NCBI GenBank assembly: GCA_963921825.1
Contig: OY997594.1
Location: 39,984,557 to 40,048,556, forward strand
Length of the DNA: 64,000 bases
Direction: 5' to 3'
Origin: Erodium maritimum
Lineage: Eukaryota; Streptophyta; Magnoliopsida; Geraniales; Geraniaceae
Part shown: in pieces, positions 1 through 10,595 of the stretch
Numbering within the stretch: position 1 is the stretch's first letter
Layout: each line of letters opens with the position of its first letter
Position numbers and translations under genes: made by a program
Notes under the pieces: generated by a model
What the model was told of the DNA's origin: nothing
The model's input: only the letters and a program-made list of their open reading frames with translations
Databases searched by the model: none

Positions 1-1527
1 GTCTAGACGAGAGTCTATTTTGTTGCCAGCTCAAACGGTTTCGGATGGGTATCCCAATGTTTTTGGGTTTACTTTAATAGGCATATCTATGTGTATACAC
101 AACTAGAGGCCATACAAGTTGTTTGAGGCACTAAAAATCAAAATTTTGGTATTCCTACTTCTCACATACTATAGTATGTCCAGATAAAGGCTTTTTTGGT
201 TTGAAGCCCATACGGTCTCAGATTGGGTTACCAATGTTTGTGGGGCTACTTTAATAGGCATATCTATGTGTATACACAACTAGAGGCCCATACGAGTCCT
301 TTGAGGGACGTAAAAGCACAATTTATTATTCCTACTGATTTTTTACACATATATCTATGTGTATACACAACTAGAGGCCCATATGAGTCCATTTAATGAT
401 AAAAAGAACAATTTGTTACTTCTTTTGATTTCTTACATATCATAGTATGTTTAGATGACAGTCTATTTTGTTGCAAGCTCAAACGGTCTCGGATTGGGTT
501 CCCAATGTTGTTGGGTTTACTTTAATAGGCATATCTATGTGTATACACAACTAGAGGTCATACGAGTCGTTTGAGGCACTAAAAATCAAATTTTTGGTAT
601 TCCTACTGATTTCTTACATACTATTGTATGTCCGGATAAAGGCTTTTTTGGTTTGAAGCCCATACGGTCTCGGATTGGGTTCCCAATGTTTGTAGGGCTA
701 CTTTAATAGGCATATCTATGTGTATACACAACTAGAGGCCCATACGAGTCCTTTGAGGGACTTAAAAGCACAATTTATTATTCCTACTGATTTCTTACAC
801 ACATATCTATATGTATACACAACTAGAGGCCCATGTGTCCATTGAGGGATAAAAAGAACAATTTGTTACTTCTTTTGATTTCTTACACACCATAGTATGT
901 CTAGATGAGAGTCTATTTGTTTGTAAGTTCAAACGGTCTCGGATTGGTATCCCAATGTTGGTTGGTTTACTTTAATAGGCATATCTATGTGTATACACAA
1001 CTAGAGGCCATACGAGTCGTTTGAGGAACTAAAAAGCACAATTTTTTATTCCTTCTGATATCTTACATACTATAGTATGTCCAGATAAAGGTTATTTCGG
1101 TTTGAAGACCATACGGTCTCGGATTGGGTTTCTAATGTTTGTGGGGCTACTTTAATAGGGATATCTATGCGTATACACAACTAGAGGCCCATACGAGTCC
1201 TTTGAGGGACTTAAAAGCACAATTTATTATTCTTACTGATTTCTTACACATATATCTATGTGTATACACAACTAGAGGCCCATATGAGTCCATTGAGGGA
1301 TAAACAGAACAATTTGTTACATCTTTTGATTTCTTACATACCATAGTATGTCTAGATCAGAGTCTATTTTGTTGCTAGCTCAAACGGTCTCGGATTGGGT
1401 TCCCAATGTTTGTGGGTCTTACTTTAATAGGCATATCTATGTGTATACAGAACTAGAGGCCCATACGAGTACTTTGAGGGACTTAAAAGCACAATTTATT
1501 ATTCCTACTGATTTCTAACACATATGT
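1..1527. repeat. Satellite array, segment 1 (451-bp higher-order repeat)
   Basis: AT-rich tandem satellite made of 91-bp and about 180-bp subunits. Successive copies of the core ATATCTATGT fall at 260, 351, 531, 712, 803 and 981, giving spacings of 91, 180, 181, 91 and 178. This segment is a diverged duplicate of 4298-about 5735: both share odd variants such as 'GATGGGTATCCC', 'GTATACAGAACTAG' and 'TTTCTAACACAT'. It stops where an LTR beginning TGTAATAACC enters at 1528. Short reading frames here are by-products of the repeat and are not genes. Confidence 0.95.
260..711. repeat. Representative 452-bp higher-order unit (L1 + L2R2 + L3R3)
   Basis: One complete unit. L1 is 260-350 (marker 'CATACGAGTCCTTTGAGGGAC'-like, ending in TTACAC). 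L2R2 is 351-530 (markers 'CATATGAGTCCATT' and 'ACTTCTTTTGATTTC'). L3R3 is 531-711 (markers 'ACGAGTCGTTTGAGG' and 'GTCCGGATAAAGGC'). All L halves start near GCATATCTATGTGTATACAC. The R halves carry 'GGTCTCGGATTGGGTTCCCA'. The same order recurs through most of the satellite, so the array is a five-half-unit repeat rather than a simple monomer. Confidence 0.9.
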
Positions 1528-2369
1528 TGTAATAACCACTCCCGGTCAACGCTAGTCAAACCTGCGAAAAACAGGAAAATTTAAAAATTTTGAGCAGACA
1601 CTGAATTGAACCGGAATTGGACCCCGAGGGTCATACCGGACTTAAGTTGACCCCGTTATTGACCAAAGTGAGTTCCGTGGGACTCAGGGCAACTTTCTGA
1701 TCAATTTGGGAAATGTTTACTTTTCGCTGGTAAAGTCAACCGAGCGACGTTGTGGTCCATTCGAGGACCGTTTTGGATCCAAAAAGCTTAGCCGTCGTCG
1801 CAGCGGTCTTAGTTGAGCCATTTCCTTATAGCCCGCCAAGTTTCGTAATTTCTTGGAAAAAGTGCCCGTTCGGGGCCCGAAACGTCCGATTTTCGCGAAT
1901 GTGATTGGAAAATATCAAGTAGATATTTTCCAAAAGGTGTGGGACCCACCTTGACACTTGTCCTAATTGTGGTGGTGTTAGTTTTGGGGGGAAAAAGGAT
2001 GAGAGGACAAGGGGTGGTCGGCCATGTATTAAAAAAGGAAAAAAGAAGATAAAATGAGTTAGTTGTTTAGAAAGAGAAAGAAGAGAGAAGAAAGGGAGAG
2101 AAGGAGAAGAAGAGAAGAGAGAAAGGTAGGGTTTGGAGCACTATTCACGCTCATCCAACCATGGGATCGTCTCGAGGCTAGGAGAAAGTGCACTCCCCTC
2201 GTTCTCCTCTACGGTATACACCGAACCGATTCTCGTTTTATTTAATTTTGGAAGTTAGGTTTTTGTAAAACTTTTAGTTTGAGGTGGTTTTGATGTTGGG
2301 GTAATTGTTGGAGACGTTTTAGAGGTGTTGGAGGTTTGATTGAACGTTTTCCGACGACCGGGGGCTCGG

Positions 2370-2460
2370 GAGAAGCCCCGGCCACCATAGGGGGTGGCCG
2401 GCCACCATAGGAGGTGGCTGGCCGGAGCTAGGGCCGGCCACCACCATGGTGGCCGAGCCT
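2370..2460 (+). repeat. GC-rich inverted repeats in LTR
   Basis: Repeated GGCCGGCCACCATxxxGGTGGCC blocks form several overlapping hairpins (CCACCATGGTGG core near 2440-2452). Equivalent segments occur in the other two related LTRs at about 32155-32240 and 38180-38270, so the structure is a family feature. Role unknown. Confidence 0.7.
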
Positions 2461-3369
2461 CATTTAAGCCCTAGGGCCCACGGCTAGGTTGGGCCGGGTG
2501 GGGCCCACGTACTCGGGTGCTCGGGTTTTGTGTTCGGGTGGTTTAAAACGTTCCCCGGACCATTTATCCATAACCGAATCGGATTTTGGAATTAAATTGG
2601 AGAAGTTGTAATTTATCGGGTTTAGAAACTTTAAACGTCATTTAATTGACTCGGAAGTCGGAATTCGATTTCGTCAAGTACATGGGGACCCTTGATTTAT
2701 TCTAAGACCGTAGAAACGAAAACGAGAATTTTGGTAGCCCCGGAAGGGCATTTACAAAACCCGGGCAGATTCGCCATGTCGGGCGAATCGGGCCTTGACG
2801 GGTCCCTTATCGACAATGTCGAGTAATTGGGAAGTTTGGGAGTGATCGACATTGTCGGGGTTAAGTTTGGGCATCGAGTTTAATGATTTTCAGTTTATTT
2901 CCTGCAAGTTGTTAAGTGCCTTTAAATTGTGTTCTTTTAGATCGTGCCACGGACCGAGGCAAGGGAAAGCTGGGTGAGTGACTGAGATCATCACCGGAGC
3001 TCGTTGTTTGGCTTTTGGGAGAACACGCACGAGGTAGGGAAAAGTAGCCGGATCTCGGCCCTGACTAGGGAAAGTTAACTGTAGAATTGCATGTGACACC
3101 GGGGTGTCGTGGGTTATTTTAGGTTATCGAATATTAGAAAAGCATGATACGGGATCGTAGCAATTATTGGAAAAGCATGTGACACTTAGTAGTGTCGTAG
3201 GAGCAGAGAACTTAGCGATGTTAGAATTACTAGAGGCATATGACCATGCCCGGAGGTTGTTGTGAACTTATCGATATTAGGAGTACTGGAGGCATATGAC
3301 CATGCCCGGAGGTTGATTGAGAAAATGTTGATATTAGGACTGTTGGAGGCTTTGGTTAAGCCGGAGGTT

Positions 3370-3529
3370 GTTTGTTTATTTGGTGTCTTGGGTGGCCTTG
3401 AGAGCCCGTGCTATTATTGTTGAGTCTTGGGTGGCCATGAGAGCCCGTGTTATTATTTGTGTTTGGGTGGCCATGAGAGCCCGTGTACTAAGGTTGGTGT
3501 CTTTGGCTGGCCTGACCGAGTTAGAGTCT

Positions 3530-3562
<33 letters not shown>

Positions 3563-3736
3563 GCAAGCATTCTTTGGCTGGCTTACGACTTAGAGTCTCG
3601 GTAAGTTGCGAGCGTGTATTATTGTTGAGTTTGGGTGGCCATGAGTGCTCGTGGGGTCGTTGAACCCGTGTCTTTACCTTTGGTGTTTTGGGTGGCCATG
3701 AGTGCCCGTGGGGTCGTCGAACCCGTGTCTTTACCT
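3370..3736 (+). repeat. LTR minisatellite (about 40-60 bp units)
   Basis: Tandem degenerate units built on 'GGGTGGCCATGAGTGCCCGT' and 'TCTTTGGCTGGCCTGACC'. The same minisatellite, with different copy number, is in the LTRs at about 9370-9990, 30480-31310 and 36530-37330. Copy-number change in this block accounts for part of the LTR length differences. Confidence 0.85.
3531..3560 (+). repeat. Poly-G tract of 30 bases
   Basis: An uninterrupted run of 30 G follows 'TTAGAGTCTC' inside the LTR minisatellite. The corresponding place in other units reads GAGTCTCGGTAAGTTG, so the run appears to be an expansion of the GG in one unit. It could form G-quadruplexes. Its exact length is at risk of assembly or sequencing error. 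Confidence 0.9.
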
Positions 3737-4104
3737 TTAATAGGCATATCTATGTGTATACACAACTAGAGGCCCATATAAGTCCATTGAGGGATAAACA
3801 GAACAATTTGTTACTTCTTTTGATTTCTTGCATACAATAGTATGTCTAGATGAGAGTCTTTTTTGTTGTAAGCTCAAACGGTCTCGGATTGGGTTCCCAA
3901 TTTTCGTGGGTTTACTTTAATAGGCATATCTACGTGTATACACAACTAGAGGCCATACGAGTCGTTTGAGGAACAAAAAAGCACAATTTTTATTCCTACT
4001 GATTTCTTACATACTATAGTATGTCCAGATAAAGTCTATTTTAGTTTGAAGCCCATACGGTCTTGGATTGAGTTCCTAATGTTTGTGGGGCTACTTTAAT
4101 ATGC

Positions 4105-4122
4105 ATATATATATATATATAT
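4105..4122. repeat. (AT)n microsatellite inside a satellite L half
   Basis: An AT run of about 18 bp replaces the usual ATATCTATGTGTATAC segment of one L1 half-unit. Confidence 0.85.
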
Positions 4123-6448
4123 GTATATTCAACTAGAGGCCCATACTCTTTGAGGGACTTAAAAGCACAATTTAATATTTTTACTGATTTCTTACACATA
4201 TATCTATGTGTATACACAACTAGAGGCCCATATGAGTCTATCGAGGGATAAAAAGAACAAATTGTTACTTCTTTTGATTTCTTACATACCATAGTATGTC
4301 TAGGCGAGAGTCTATTTTGTTGCAAGCTCAAACGGTTTCGGATGGGTATCCCAATGTATTTGGGTTTACTTTAATATGCATATCTATGTGTATACACAAC
4401 TAGAGGCCATACGAGTCGTTTGAGGCACTAAAAATCAAAATTTTGGTATTCCTACTGATTTCTTACATACTATAGTATGTTCAGATAAAGGCTTTTTTGG
4501 TTTGAAGCCCATACGGTCTCGGATTGGGTTCCCAATGTTTGTAGGGCTACTTTAATAGGCATATCTATGTGTATACACAACTAGAGGCCCATACGAGTCC
4601 TTGGAGGGACTTAAAAGCACAATTTATCATTTCTACTGACTTTTTACACATGTCTATGTGTATACACAACTAGAATCCCATGCGAATCCTTTGAGGGACT
4701 TAAAAGCACAATTTATTATTCCTACTGATTTTTTACACATATATCTATGTGTATACACAACTAGAGGCCCATATGAGTCCATTTAGGGATAAAAAGAACA
4801 ATTTGTTACTTCTTTTGATTTCTTACATACCATAGTATGTCTAGATGACAGTCTATTTCGTTGCAAGTTCAAACGGTCTCGGATTGGGTTCCCAATGTTG
4901 GTGGGTTTACTTTAATAGGCATATCTATGTGTATACACAACTAGAGGTCATACGAGTCGTTTGAGGCACTAAAAACAAATTTTTGGTATTCCTACTGCTT
5001 TCTTACACGTATATCTATGTGTATACACAACTAGAGGCCCATACGAGTCCTTTGAGGGATAAAAAGAACAATTTGTTACTTCTTTTGATTTCTTACACAC
5101 CATAGTATGTCTAGATGAGAGTCTATTTTGTTGTAAGCTCAAACGGTCTCAGATTGGTATCCCAATGTTGGTTGGTTTACTTTAATAGGCATATCTATGT
5201 GTATACACAACTAGAGGCCATACGAGTCGTTTGAGGAACTAAAAAGCACAATTTATTATTCCTTCTAATATCTTATATACTATAGTATGTCCAGATAAAG
5301 GTTATTTCGGTTTGAAGACCATACGGTCTCGGATTGGGTTTCTAATGTTTGTGGGGCTACTTTAATAGGGATATCTATGCGTATACACAACTAGAGGCCC
5401 ATACGAGTCCTTTGAGGGACTTAAAAGCACAATTTATTATTCCTACTGATTTCTTACACATATATCTATGTGTATACACAACTAGAGGCCCATATGAGTC
5501 CATTGAGGGATAAACAGAACAATTTGTTACATCTTTTGATTTCTTACATACCATAGTATGTCTAGATGAGAGTCTATTTTGTTGCTAGCTCAAACGGTCT
5601 CGGATTGGGTTCCCAATGTTGATGTGTCTTACTTTAATAGGCATATCTATGTGTATACAGAACTAGAGGCCCATACGAGTACTTTGAAGGACTTAAAAGC
5701 ACAATTTATTATTCCTACTGATTTCTAACACATATATCTATGTGTATACACAACTAGAGGCCCGTAAGAGTCCATTGAGGGAAAAACAGAACAATTTGTT
5801 ACTTCTTTTGATTTCTTACATACCATAGTGTGTCTAGATGAGAGTATTTTGTTGCAAGCTTAAACGGTCTCGGATTGGTTTCCCAATGTTTGTGGGGCTT
5901 ACTTTAATAGGCATATCTATGTGTATACACAACTAGAGGCCCATACGAGTACTTTGAGGGACTTAAAAGCACAATTTATTATTCCTACTGATTTCTTACA
6001 CATGTATCTATGTGTATACACACACCTAGAGGCCCATATGAGTCCATTGAGGGATAAACAGAACAATTTGTTACTTCTTTTGATTTCTTACATACCATGG
6101 TATGTCTAGCTGAGAGTCTTTTTTGTTATAAGCTCAAACGGTCTCGGATTGGGTTCCCAATTTTGGTGGGTTTACTTTAATAGGCATATCTATGTGTATA
6201 CACAACTAGAGGCCATACGAGTCGTTTGAGGAACTAAAAAGCACAATTTGTTTTTCCTTCTTATATCTTACATATTATAGTATGCCAGATAAAGGCTATT
6301 TTGTTTTGAAGACCATACGGTCTCGGATTGGGTTCCTAAAGTTTGTGGGGCTACTTTAATAGGCATATCTATGTGTATACACAGCTAGAGGCTCATGTGA
6401 GTCCTTTGAGGGACTTAAAAGCATAATTTATTATTCCTACTGATTTCT

Positions 6449-6449
6449 T

Positions 6450-6484
<35 letters not shown>
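6449..6484. repeat. (CA)n(TA)n compound microsatellite inside satellite
   Basis: About 7 CA followed by about 11 TA repeats lie where other units read TTACACATATATCTATGTGTA in shorter form. The motif is a local slippage expansion of the L-half palindrome region. Confidence 0.88.
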
Positions 6485-8150
6485 CATAACTAGAGGCCCA
6501 TATGAGTACATTGAGGGATAAACTGAACAATTTGTTACTTCTTTTGGTTTCTTACATACCATAGTATGTCTAGATAAGAGTCTATTTTGTTGCTAGCTCA
6601 GACGGTCTAGGATTGGATTCCCAATGTTTGTGGGGCTTACTTTAATAGGCATATCTATGTGTATACACAACTAGAGGCCCATACGAGTACTTTGAGGGAC
6701 TTAAAAGCACATTTTATTATTCCTACTGATTTCTTACACTTATATCTATGTGTATACACAACTAGAGGCCCATATAAGTCCATTGAGGGATAAACAGAAC
6801 AATTTGTTACTTCTTTTGATTTCTTGCATACCATAGTATGTCTAGATGAGAGTCTTTTTTGTTGTAAGCTCAAACGGTCTCGGATTGGGTTCCCAATTTT
6901 CGTGGGTTTACTTTAATAGGCATATCTATGTGTATACACAACTAGAGGCCATACGAGTCGTTTGAGGAACTAAAAAGCACAATTTGTTATTCCTACTGAT
7001 TTCTTACATACTATAGTATGTGCAGATAAAGGCTATATTTGTTTGAGGACCATACGGTTTCGGATTGGGTTCCCAATTTCGTGGGTTTACTTTAATAGGC
7101 ATATCTACGTGTATGCACAACTAGAGGCCATACGAGTCGTTTGAAGACTTAAAAATCACAATTTTTATTCCTACTGATTTCTTACATACTATAGTATGTC
7201 CAGATAAAGTCTATTTTGGTTTGAAGCCCATACGGTCTTGGATTGAGTTCCTAATGTTTGTGGGGCTACTTTAATATACATATATATGTGTATACACAAC
7301 TAGAGGTCCATACGAGTCCTTTGAGGGACTTAAAAGCACAATTTATTATTCCTACGGATTTCTTACACATATATCTATGTGTATACACAACTAGAGGCCC
7401 ATACGAGTCCTTTGAAGGATGAAAAGAACAATTTGTTACTTCTTTTGATTTCTTACATACCATAGTATGTCTAGATGAGAGTATTTTGTTGCAAGCTTAA
7501 ACAGTCTCGGATTGGGTTCCCAATGTTGTTGGGTTTACTTTAATGGGCATATCTATGTGTATACACAACTAGAGGCCATACGAGTCGTTTGAGGAACTAA
7601 AAAGCACAATTTGTTATTCCTACTGATTTCTTACATACTATAGTATGTCCAGATAAAGGCTATGTTGGTTTGAAGCCCATACGGTCTCAGATTGGGTTCC
7701 CAATGTTTGTGGGGCTACTTTAATAGGCATATCTATGTGTATACACAGCTAGAGGCCCATACGAGTCCTTTGAGGGACTTAAAAGCACAATTTATTATTC
7801 CTACTGATTTCTTACACATATATCTATGTGTATACCGAACTAGAGGTCCATATGAGTCAATTCAGGGATGAAAAGAACAATTTGTTACTTCTTTTGATTT
7901 CTTACACACCATAGTATGTCTAGAGGAGAGTCTATTTTGTTGCAAGCTCAAACGATTTTTGTAAAACCCGCTTATAAAAGAAAAAGAAAAAGGGGTATTC
8001 TTTTGCAATTAGGAACGTCGGGGTATGTTTGTGCTATAAGTGACTTTGAAAAAAGAAAAAAAAAATTGTTTGGGCTCGGTTGGAAAATGGGCCGGTTTGG
8101 GCCCATTGAGTGAGTCAGGCCCGGTTTTGGGCCCAACCAAGCTGCTCCCC

Positions 8151-8160
8151 ATATATAAGG
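8151..8160 (+). promoter_or_regulatory. LTR TATA box
   Basis: ATATATAAGG follows a GGGCCC-rich stretch and precedes a pyrimidine-rich leader (8200-8290), as in plant LTR promoters. A telo-box-like AAACCCTAA lies about 6 bp downstream. Transcription would be rightward, starting about 30 bp downstream. Activity is inferred from motif placement only. Confidence 0.6.
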
Positions 8161-9369
8161 GTGAAACCCTAATCCCTTCACCATTTTTGCACGCAGCCGA
8201 ACCCCTCCCATTCTCTCTTCTCTCCCGATTCCGTTTCTCTCTCCCTCTCTGGTTCCGACGCTCAACCATCTACCCGCGTCGTCCCTCCCCTTTTTACGGT
8301 GAGAACTCGGTCGGTAATATCGCCGTCACCGGTCGGAATCTGACCCAAAACTCCATCCTTTTTTTCCCTTTTCAATTCTTTCCCGAGCATATTCAACTCT
8401 GGATAAATCTGGACGATTCTCTACTTAATCAAAGAACAGATCTGTTTTTAAAAATAAAATAAAAGGGTTAAAATCTGATTTGATTCAAAGAATGGTATTT
8501 TAAGGTTGTTAATATGTTTTAAAAACAAATCAGATCTGATTGAATGAAGAAAATAATTCGTTTTAGAACAAAAAAAAAATCAGTTTTAACTAAGATCGGT
8601 TTACTGTTGAATCTGGAACGTTCTAGGCGAGTTGAGACAGAAAATAATGGAAAGGGGTTTAAAATGTCTTGTTTAAAATAAAATCAGATTTGAAAATAAA
8701 CGGGAAGTAAAATCAGTTCGATTTAAAACGGAATTTGAGCAGTTAACGAATCTGGAACTCTGGTTAAAATGGGCTGCTAATTGGGTTTAGGAAGGAACAA
8801 AAGCGGACCGTGCCTCGGAAACATGCACCGGTTTCGGTGCACGGGTACTCAAACCCGATTCTCCGTGACCCCGCTTTTATCCCGCTCGAGTTTAAAAGAC
8901 AACTATCGGTTTTAATTTGGACAAATCGTAACCACTAATTTAATATCAGTACCGTTCTAATTTATAGCTTTCGTGTTATCTTTAGCGTCCGGCTTCGATC
9001 GAAGTGAAGCCCGGAGGTAGCGAGCCAGAACGTCAGCAGCTAGGAAGCGTAGCGGGTGTTCTTCGGTTAAGGTAGGGAAAAGTAGCCGGATCTCGGCCCT
9101 GACTAGGGAAAGTTAACAGTACAATTGCATGTGACACCGGGGTGTCGTGGGTTGAGTAGGTTATCGAATATTAGAAATGCATGATACAGGATTGTAGCGT
9201 TTACGAGAAAAGCATGTGACACTTAGTAGTGTCGTAGGATCAGAGAACTTAGCGATAATTGAATTACTGGAGGCATATGACCATGCCCGGAGGTTGTTCG
9301 TGAACTAGTGATCTTAGGACTGTTGGAGGCATTGATTATGTCGGAGGTTGTTGTGCGTTATTTATTGTC

Positions 9370-9990
9370 GAGTTTGGGTGGCCTTGAGAGCCCGTGTTAT
9401 TTATTGTCGAGTTTGGGTGGCCTTGAGAGCCCGTGTTATTTATTGTCGAGTTTGGGTGGCCTTGAGAGCCCGTACTTTACTGTTGGTCTTTAGCTGGCTT
9501 ACGAGTTAGAGTCTCGGTAAGTTGCAAGCGTGTTTTATGGTTGGTGTCTTGGGAGGCCGTGAGTGCATGTGGGGCTGTTGAGTCCGTGTCCTACTGTTGG
9601 TGTGTCTTGGGAGGCCGTGAGTGCCTGTGGGGCTGTTGAGTCCGTGTTTTACTATTGGTGCGTCTTGGGAGGCCGTAAGTGCCTGTGGGGCTGTTGAGTC
9701 CGAGTTTTACTATCGTTGTCTTGGTGGCCATGAGTGCCTGTGAGTGTTGAACCTGTGTTGTTACTGGTTGATGAATTTTGCTTATGATTGTGATTGTGAT
9801 TGTGATTGTGATTGCGGATCCCGGTAGGTTGCAAGTATTCTTTGGCTGGCCTGACCAAGTTTGAGTATCAATGGGTTGCAAGCATTCTTTGGCTGGCCTG
9901 ACACAGTTTGAGTAACACAGGTTGCAAGCATTCTTTGGCTGGCCTGGTCCGAGTTTGAGTATCACAGGTTGTAAGCATTCTTTGGCTAGC
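9370..9990 (+). repeat. LTR minisatellite block
   Basis: It contains three near-identical copies of 'TTGGGTGGCCTTGAGAGCCC' spaced about 40 bp apart (about 9373-9475), then 'GGGAGGCCGTGAGTGCCTGT' units of about 60 bp, then three to four 'GCAAGCATTCTTTGGCTGGC' units. A short hexanucleotide array (GATTGT)n sits at about 9784-9814. It is homologous to the minisatellite in the related LTRs but with different copy number. Confidence 0.85.
9784..9814 (+). repeat. (GATTGT)n microsatellite
   Basis: Five tandem hexamers TGATTG/GATTGT lie inside the LTR. The inverted LTRs have the shorter form (ACAATC repeats) near 30430 and 36478. Confidence 0.85.
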
Positions 9991-10304
9991 CTGATCTGTG
10001 TTCGTGTGAGTGGGAGAGGTTACTGAGCAGCTGGTATGCGATCCTTTGTGATCTTGGTTGGTGTGCGATCCTTTGTGATCTGTTTGGTGTTGTGTAGCTA
10101 TCGTTTGAGTCCTTGGGAGAGGTCGTCAATTGTTGTGTCGGGTCTACTTACGTGGTTGAGTGTTGAGTCGTTCGAGGAAGGTCACCGTGGGAGTTTGTCA
10201 GTCGGAGTACTTGAGTTAGGGACGGTGATCCCCGGAGTTGAGTTTGTTGTGGGTGTTATAGGCTTTGTCTGCTAATTATGTCGTAGTCAGTCTGTTATCC
10301 GCGG

Positions 10305-10345
10305 TGGTGAGCGAACGCTCACCCCTAGCTGCTTTTCCTACAGGT
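10305..10345 (+). other. LTR hairpin plus acceptor-like pyrimidine tract
   Basis: GGTGAGCG-AA-CGCTCACC forms an 8-bp-stem hairpin and is followed by CTGCTTTTCCTACAGGTACC. It is conserved in the inverted LTRs (about 29855-29885 and 35885-35912). The TTTCCTACAG could act as a 3' splice site. A diverged relative occurs inside the element's internal region at about 34445-34520. Function unknown. Confidence 0.55.
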
Positions 10346-10595
10346 ACCGTTCGTAGGCTGGACTAGGTGAGCTTCTGAAGCTTGAAGAGCTTGAAGCGGG
10401 TTTCTGGGTGTTTTGAGTCTAGCGACGAATACCATGTTTTTGGTCCACTTGTTGGGACGTGTTTTAAGTTGTAATTATTATTTTTTTGAACTAAACTGGT
10501 ATTTTAAAGTGATTCAATGAAAACAGGTTTCAAGTGTTTGTATGTTTTTAAACGTTCGCGTCCCGAGTTCGGTTTACTGAAATTAGGACGTGACA

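Larger units (their letters stand above)
1528..3738 (+). mobile_element. Truncated LTR of a Tekay/Del-like Ty3/gypsy element
   Basis: It begins TGTAATAACCACTCC, matching the 5' end of the two complete LTRs found inverted at 29592-33039 and 35618-39086. It then follows the same order: GGTCAACG motifs, a purine-rich stretch near 2070-2120, a GC-rich CCACCATGGTGGCC hairpin zone near 2370-2455, a GACATTGTCG zone near 2810-2860, the motif 'GGGAAAAGTAGCCGG' near 3038, and a minisatellite from about 3370. About 2.2 kb of a 3.45-kb LTR is present; the 3' third and terminal TGACA are missing. The right edge joins satellite at a short TTTAC(C/T)TTT similarity. No target-site duplication can be assigned, because one end is lost. 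Small reading frames inside it are not convincing genes. Confidence 0.88.
3739..7959. repeat. Satellite array, segment 2
   Basis: The same 451-bp higher-order satellite resumes with AATAGGCATATCTATG. The stretch 3745-4260 resembles 6750-7270, sharing 'CATATAAGTCCATTG', 'TTTCTTGCATAC' and 'CAATTTTCGTGGG'. The stretch 4298-5735 resembles 1-1525. Dinucleotide expansions have grown at the TGTGTATACACA site at 4105-4122 and 6449-6484. It ends at the insertion of the solo LTR at 7960. Confidence 0.94.
7960..10595 (+). mobile_element. Solo LTR (about 2.64 kb) with recombinant structure and 5-bp TSD
   Basis: It starts TGTAAAACCC and ends GGACGTGACA, so it has TG...CA ends. The flanks are ATTTT (7955-7959) and ATTTC (10596-10600): a 5-bp target duplication with one C/T difference. 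The satellite reads straight through when the LTR and one flank are removed (CTCAAACG-ATTTC-GGATTGGG). No PBS, PPT or internal sequence is present, so this is a solo LTR left by LTR-LTR recombination. From about 9073 to the end it matches the Tekay/Del-like LTRs at 29592-33039. The first 1.1 kb is unrelated to them and carries its own promoter-like region. The 140-codon frame at 8040-8462 lies across the promoter and leader and is rejected as a gene. Confidence 0.9.

Noticed and set aside
2063..2245. Basic arginine/glutamate-rich 60-codon frame
   Set aside because: The peptide comes from a GA-rich simple sequence in the LTR leader that is also present, out of frame, in the other LTRs.
8040..8462. 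140-codon frame on the plus strand
   Set aside because: It spans the LTR TATA box and pyrimidine-rich leader, has no recognisable domain, and is explained as LTR sequence.
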